The position numbers and the translations under genes are program-made. From Methanobacterium sp. (lineage in GTDB: Archaea; Methanobacteriota; Methanobacteria; Methanobacteriales; Methanobacteriaceae), in NCBI GenBank assembly GCA_020855015.1, contig JAHKLP010000018.1, forward strand, positions 1-14,526: DNA of 14,526 bases. The letters run 5' to 3'. This document shows, piece after piece, positions 13,814-14,526 of this stretch (positions are counted from its first letter, which is position 1; each line of letters opens with the position of its first letter). A model generated the notes under the pieces. The model searched no databases. It was not told the origin of the DNA and worked only from the letters and a program-made list of their open reading frames with translations.

Positions 13814-14526
13814 GTGGCACCAGAACAAAATTCTAAAGCAAAAAAGTTCAAGGACGATTTTTGGAAATCCAAGGATATAAAAATTTCCATTGGGGATATT
13901 GTTGAGAAAGAAGGAGAGATCCCAGAATCAGATACTCCAATGGGGCCCACTCCCAAACCTCATGTTACTGATCTAAGATCGTGGGATATGAAACTACTGA
14001 GTAGGTATGAACCCTTTTACGCACCTTTCTGTGACATGTGTTGTCTCTGTACATTCGGTAAATGCGACCTTTTAAATAAGAAAGGGGCATGTGGGATAGA
14101 TTCAGAAGCACAACAAGCTCGTATAGTTCTTTTAGCGTGCAATATTGGAACTGCAGCCCATGCTGGTCATGCTCGGCACCTGCTTCACCATCTAATTGGG
14201 GAATTGGGTGAAGATTATCCCCTTGATTTGGGACTGAATATTGACATTGAAGCCCCTATAACCAGAACTTTAATTGGTAAAAAACCCCAAAACCTTCGTG
14301 ATTTGTCAGAGACATTGAGTTATGTGGAACAACAGTTGTCCCATCTTTTATCTGCTTGTCACACTGGTCAGGAAGGAAATAATCTAGATTTCGAATCAAA
14401 AGCTCTTCATTCTGGTGTTATGGATGATCTGGCACGTGAAGTTGGTGATATAGCTCAGATTGTAGCCATGAACATGCCTAAAGGGGATGGTGACGCTCCT
14501 CTGGTGGAGATGGGTGTGGGAACCAT
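13814..14526 (+). CDS. cdhA: Acetyl-CoA decarbonylase/synthase complex alpha subunit CdhA (CO dehydrogenase), 3' truncated
   Basis: The first 237 residues of a protein expected to be nearly 800 long; the frame runs off the window. The diagnostic segment FCDMCCLCTFGKCDLL (72-87) and GACGI (91-95) carry Cys73, Cys76, Cys77, Cys79, Cys84 and Cys93, the N-terminal iron-sulfur ligands of the family, followed by LACNIGTAAHAGHARHLLHHL (107-127), typical of the CO dehydrogenase alpha subunit. With the small epsilon subunit (CdhB) it interconverts CO2 and CO at a Ni-Fe-S centre, feeding acetyl-CoA synthesis in an autotrophic methanogen. The start is GTG: GGTGAT ends 4 bases before it; another in-frame GTG at 13805 lies inside that ribosome site. 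The C-cluster ligands and the rest of the operon are beyond the window. The frame on the opposite strand (13684-13956) is a shadow. Confidence 0.93.
   Translation, partial: MAPEQNSKAKKFKDDFWKSKDIKISIGDIVEKEGEIPESDTPMGPTPKPHVTDLRSWDMKLLSRYEPFYAPFCDMCCLCTFGKCDLLNKKGACGIDSEAQQARIVLLACNIGTAAHAGHARHLLHHLIGELGEDYPLDLGLNIDIEAPITRTLIGKKPQNLRDLSETLSYVEQQLSHLLSACHTGQEGNNLDFESKALHSGVMDDLAREVGDIAQIVAMNMPKGDGDAPLVEMGVGT

Noticed and set aside
13684..13956. 90-codon minus-strand frame at the cdhA start
   Set aside because: Antisense to clear cdhA coding sequence and its promoter; no family features.
1..14526. CRISPR array, tRNA/rRNA genes, insertion sequences or prophage
   Set aside because: No spaced direct repeats, cloverleaf-like segments, transposase/integrase motifs or long terminal inverted repeats were seen; all long frames are assigned to chromosomal genes.

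Overview
The window looks like a chromosomal segment of a hydrogenotrophic methanogen of the order Methanobacteriales, most like the genus Methanobacterium. Reasons: the DNA is AT-rich; ribosome binding sites are of the GGTGAT/GGAGG type and several TATA-like boxes lie upstream of genes; and the gene set combines a YcaO enzyme of the McrA-thioglycine type, MfnE (methanofuran synthesis), CofA-like lactaldehyde dehydrogenase (coenzyme F420 synthesis), archaeal Pth2, archaeal EF-1beta and the start of CdhA of the acetyl-CoA decarbonylase/synthase complex. No insertion sequence, tRNA, rRNA, CRISPR array or prophage gene was seen. This is ordinary core chromosome with one more variable element, a split pilus-type secretion system.

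Layout, left to right. (1) 1-202, the 3' end of a probable tRNA-binding OB-fold protein, converging with a lactaldehyde dehydrogenase (213-1619, minus). (2) 1759-2916, minus: a TadC-like membrane platform protein followed by a tiny class III signal-peptide pilin. (3) 3079-4116, minus: an M24 Xaa-Pro peptidase, divergent from (4) 4362-6202, plus: an intramembrane M50 (site-2) protease homologue and the YcaO enzyme. (5) 6389-8008, plus: Pth2, MfnE, a 53-residue four-knuckle zinc-ribbon protein whose ATG directly follows the mfnE stop, and EF-1beta with its own likely promoter. (6) 8233-9480, plus: a TctA/COG1784-type permease with a TTG start, converging with (7) 9558-10541, minus: a methyltransferase-like protein with a Cys-rich N-terminus. 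(8) 10613-13566, plus: a TadA/CpaF-type secretion ATPase and a second TadC/TadB-like platform protein. (9) 13814 to the window end: the first 237 codons of cdhA, with a strong TATA box and a GTG start.

How the genes fit together. Items 2 and 8 probably make one Tad-like/type IV pilus-like machine (ATPase, two single-domain platform proteins, one small pilin) encoded in two blocks about 7.7 kb apart with housekeeping genes between. YcaO, MfnE, CofA and CdhA belong to methanogenesis cofactor/enzyme maturation and autotrophic carbon fixation. Pth2, the zinc ribbon and EF-1beta form a translation-linked cluster in which mfnE is embedded.

No gap between genes exceeds 300 bases. The larger gaps (2917-3078, 4117-4361, 6203-6388, 8009-8232, 12272-12441, 13567-13813) hold AT-rich promoter-like boxes, oligo-T termination tracts and a few small inverted repeats, and no further convincing gene.
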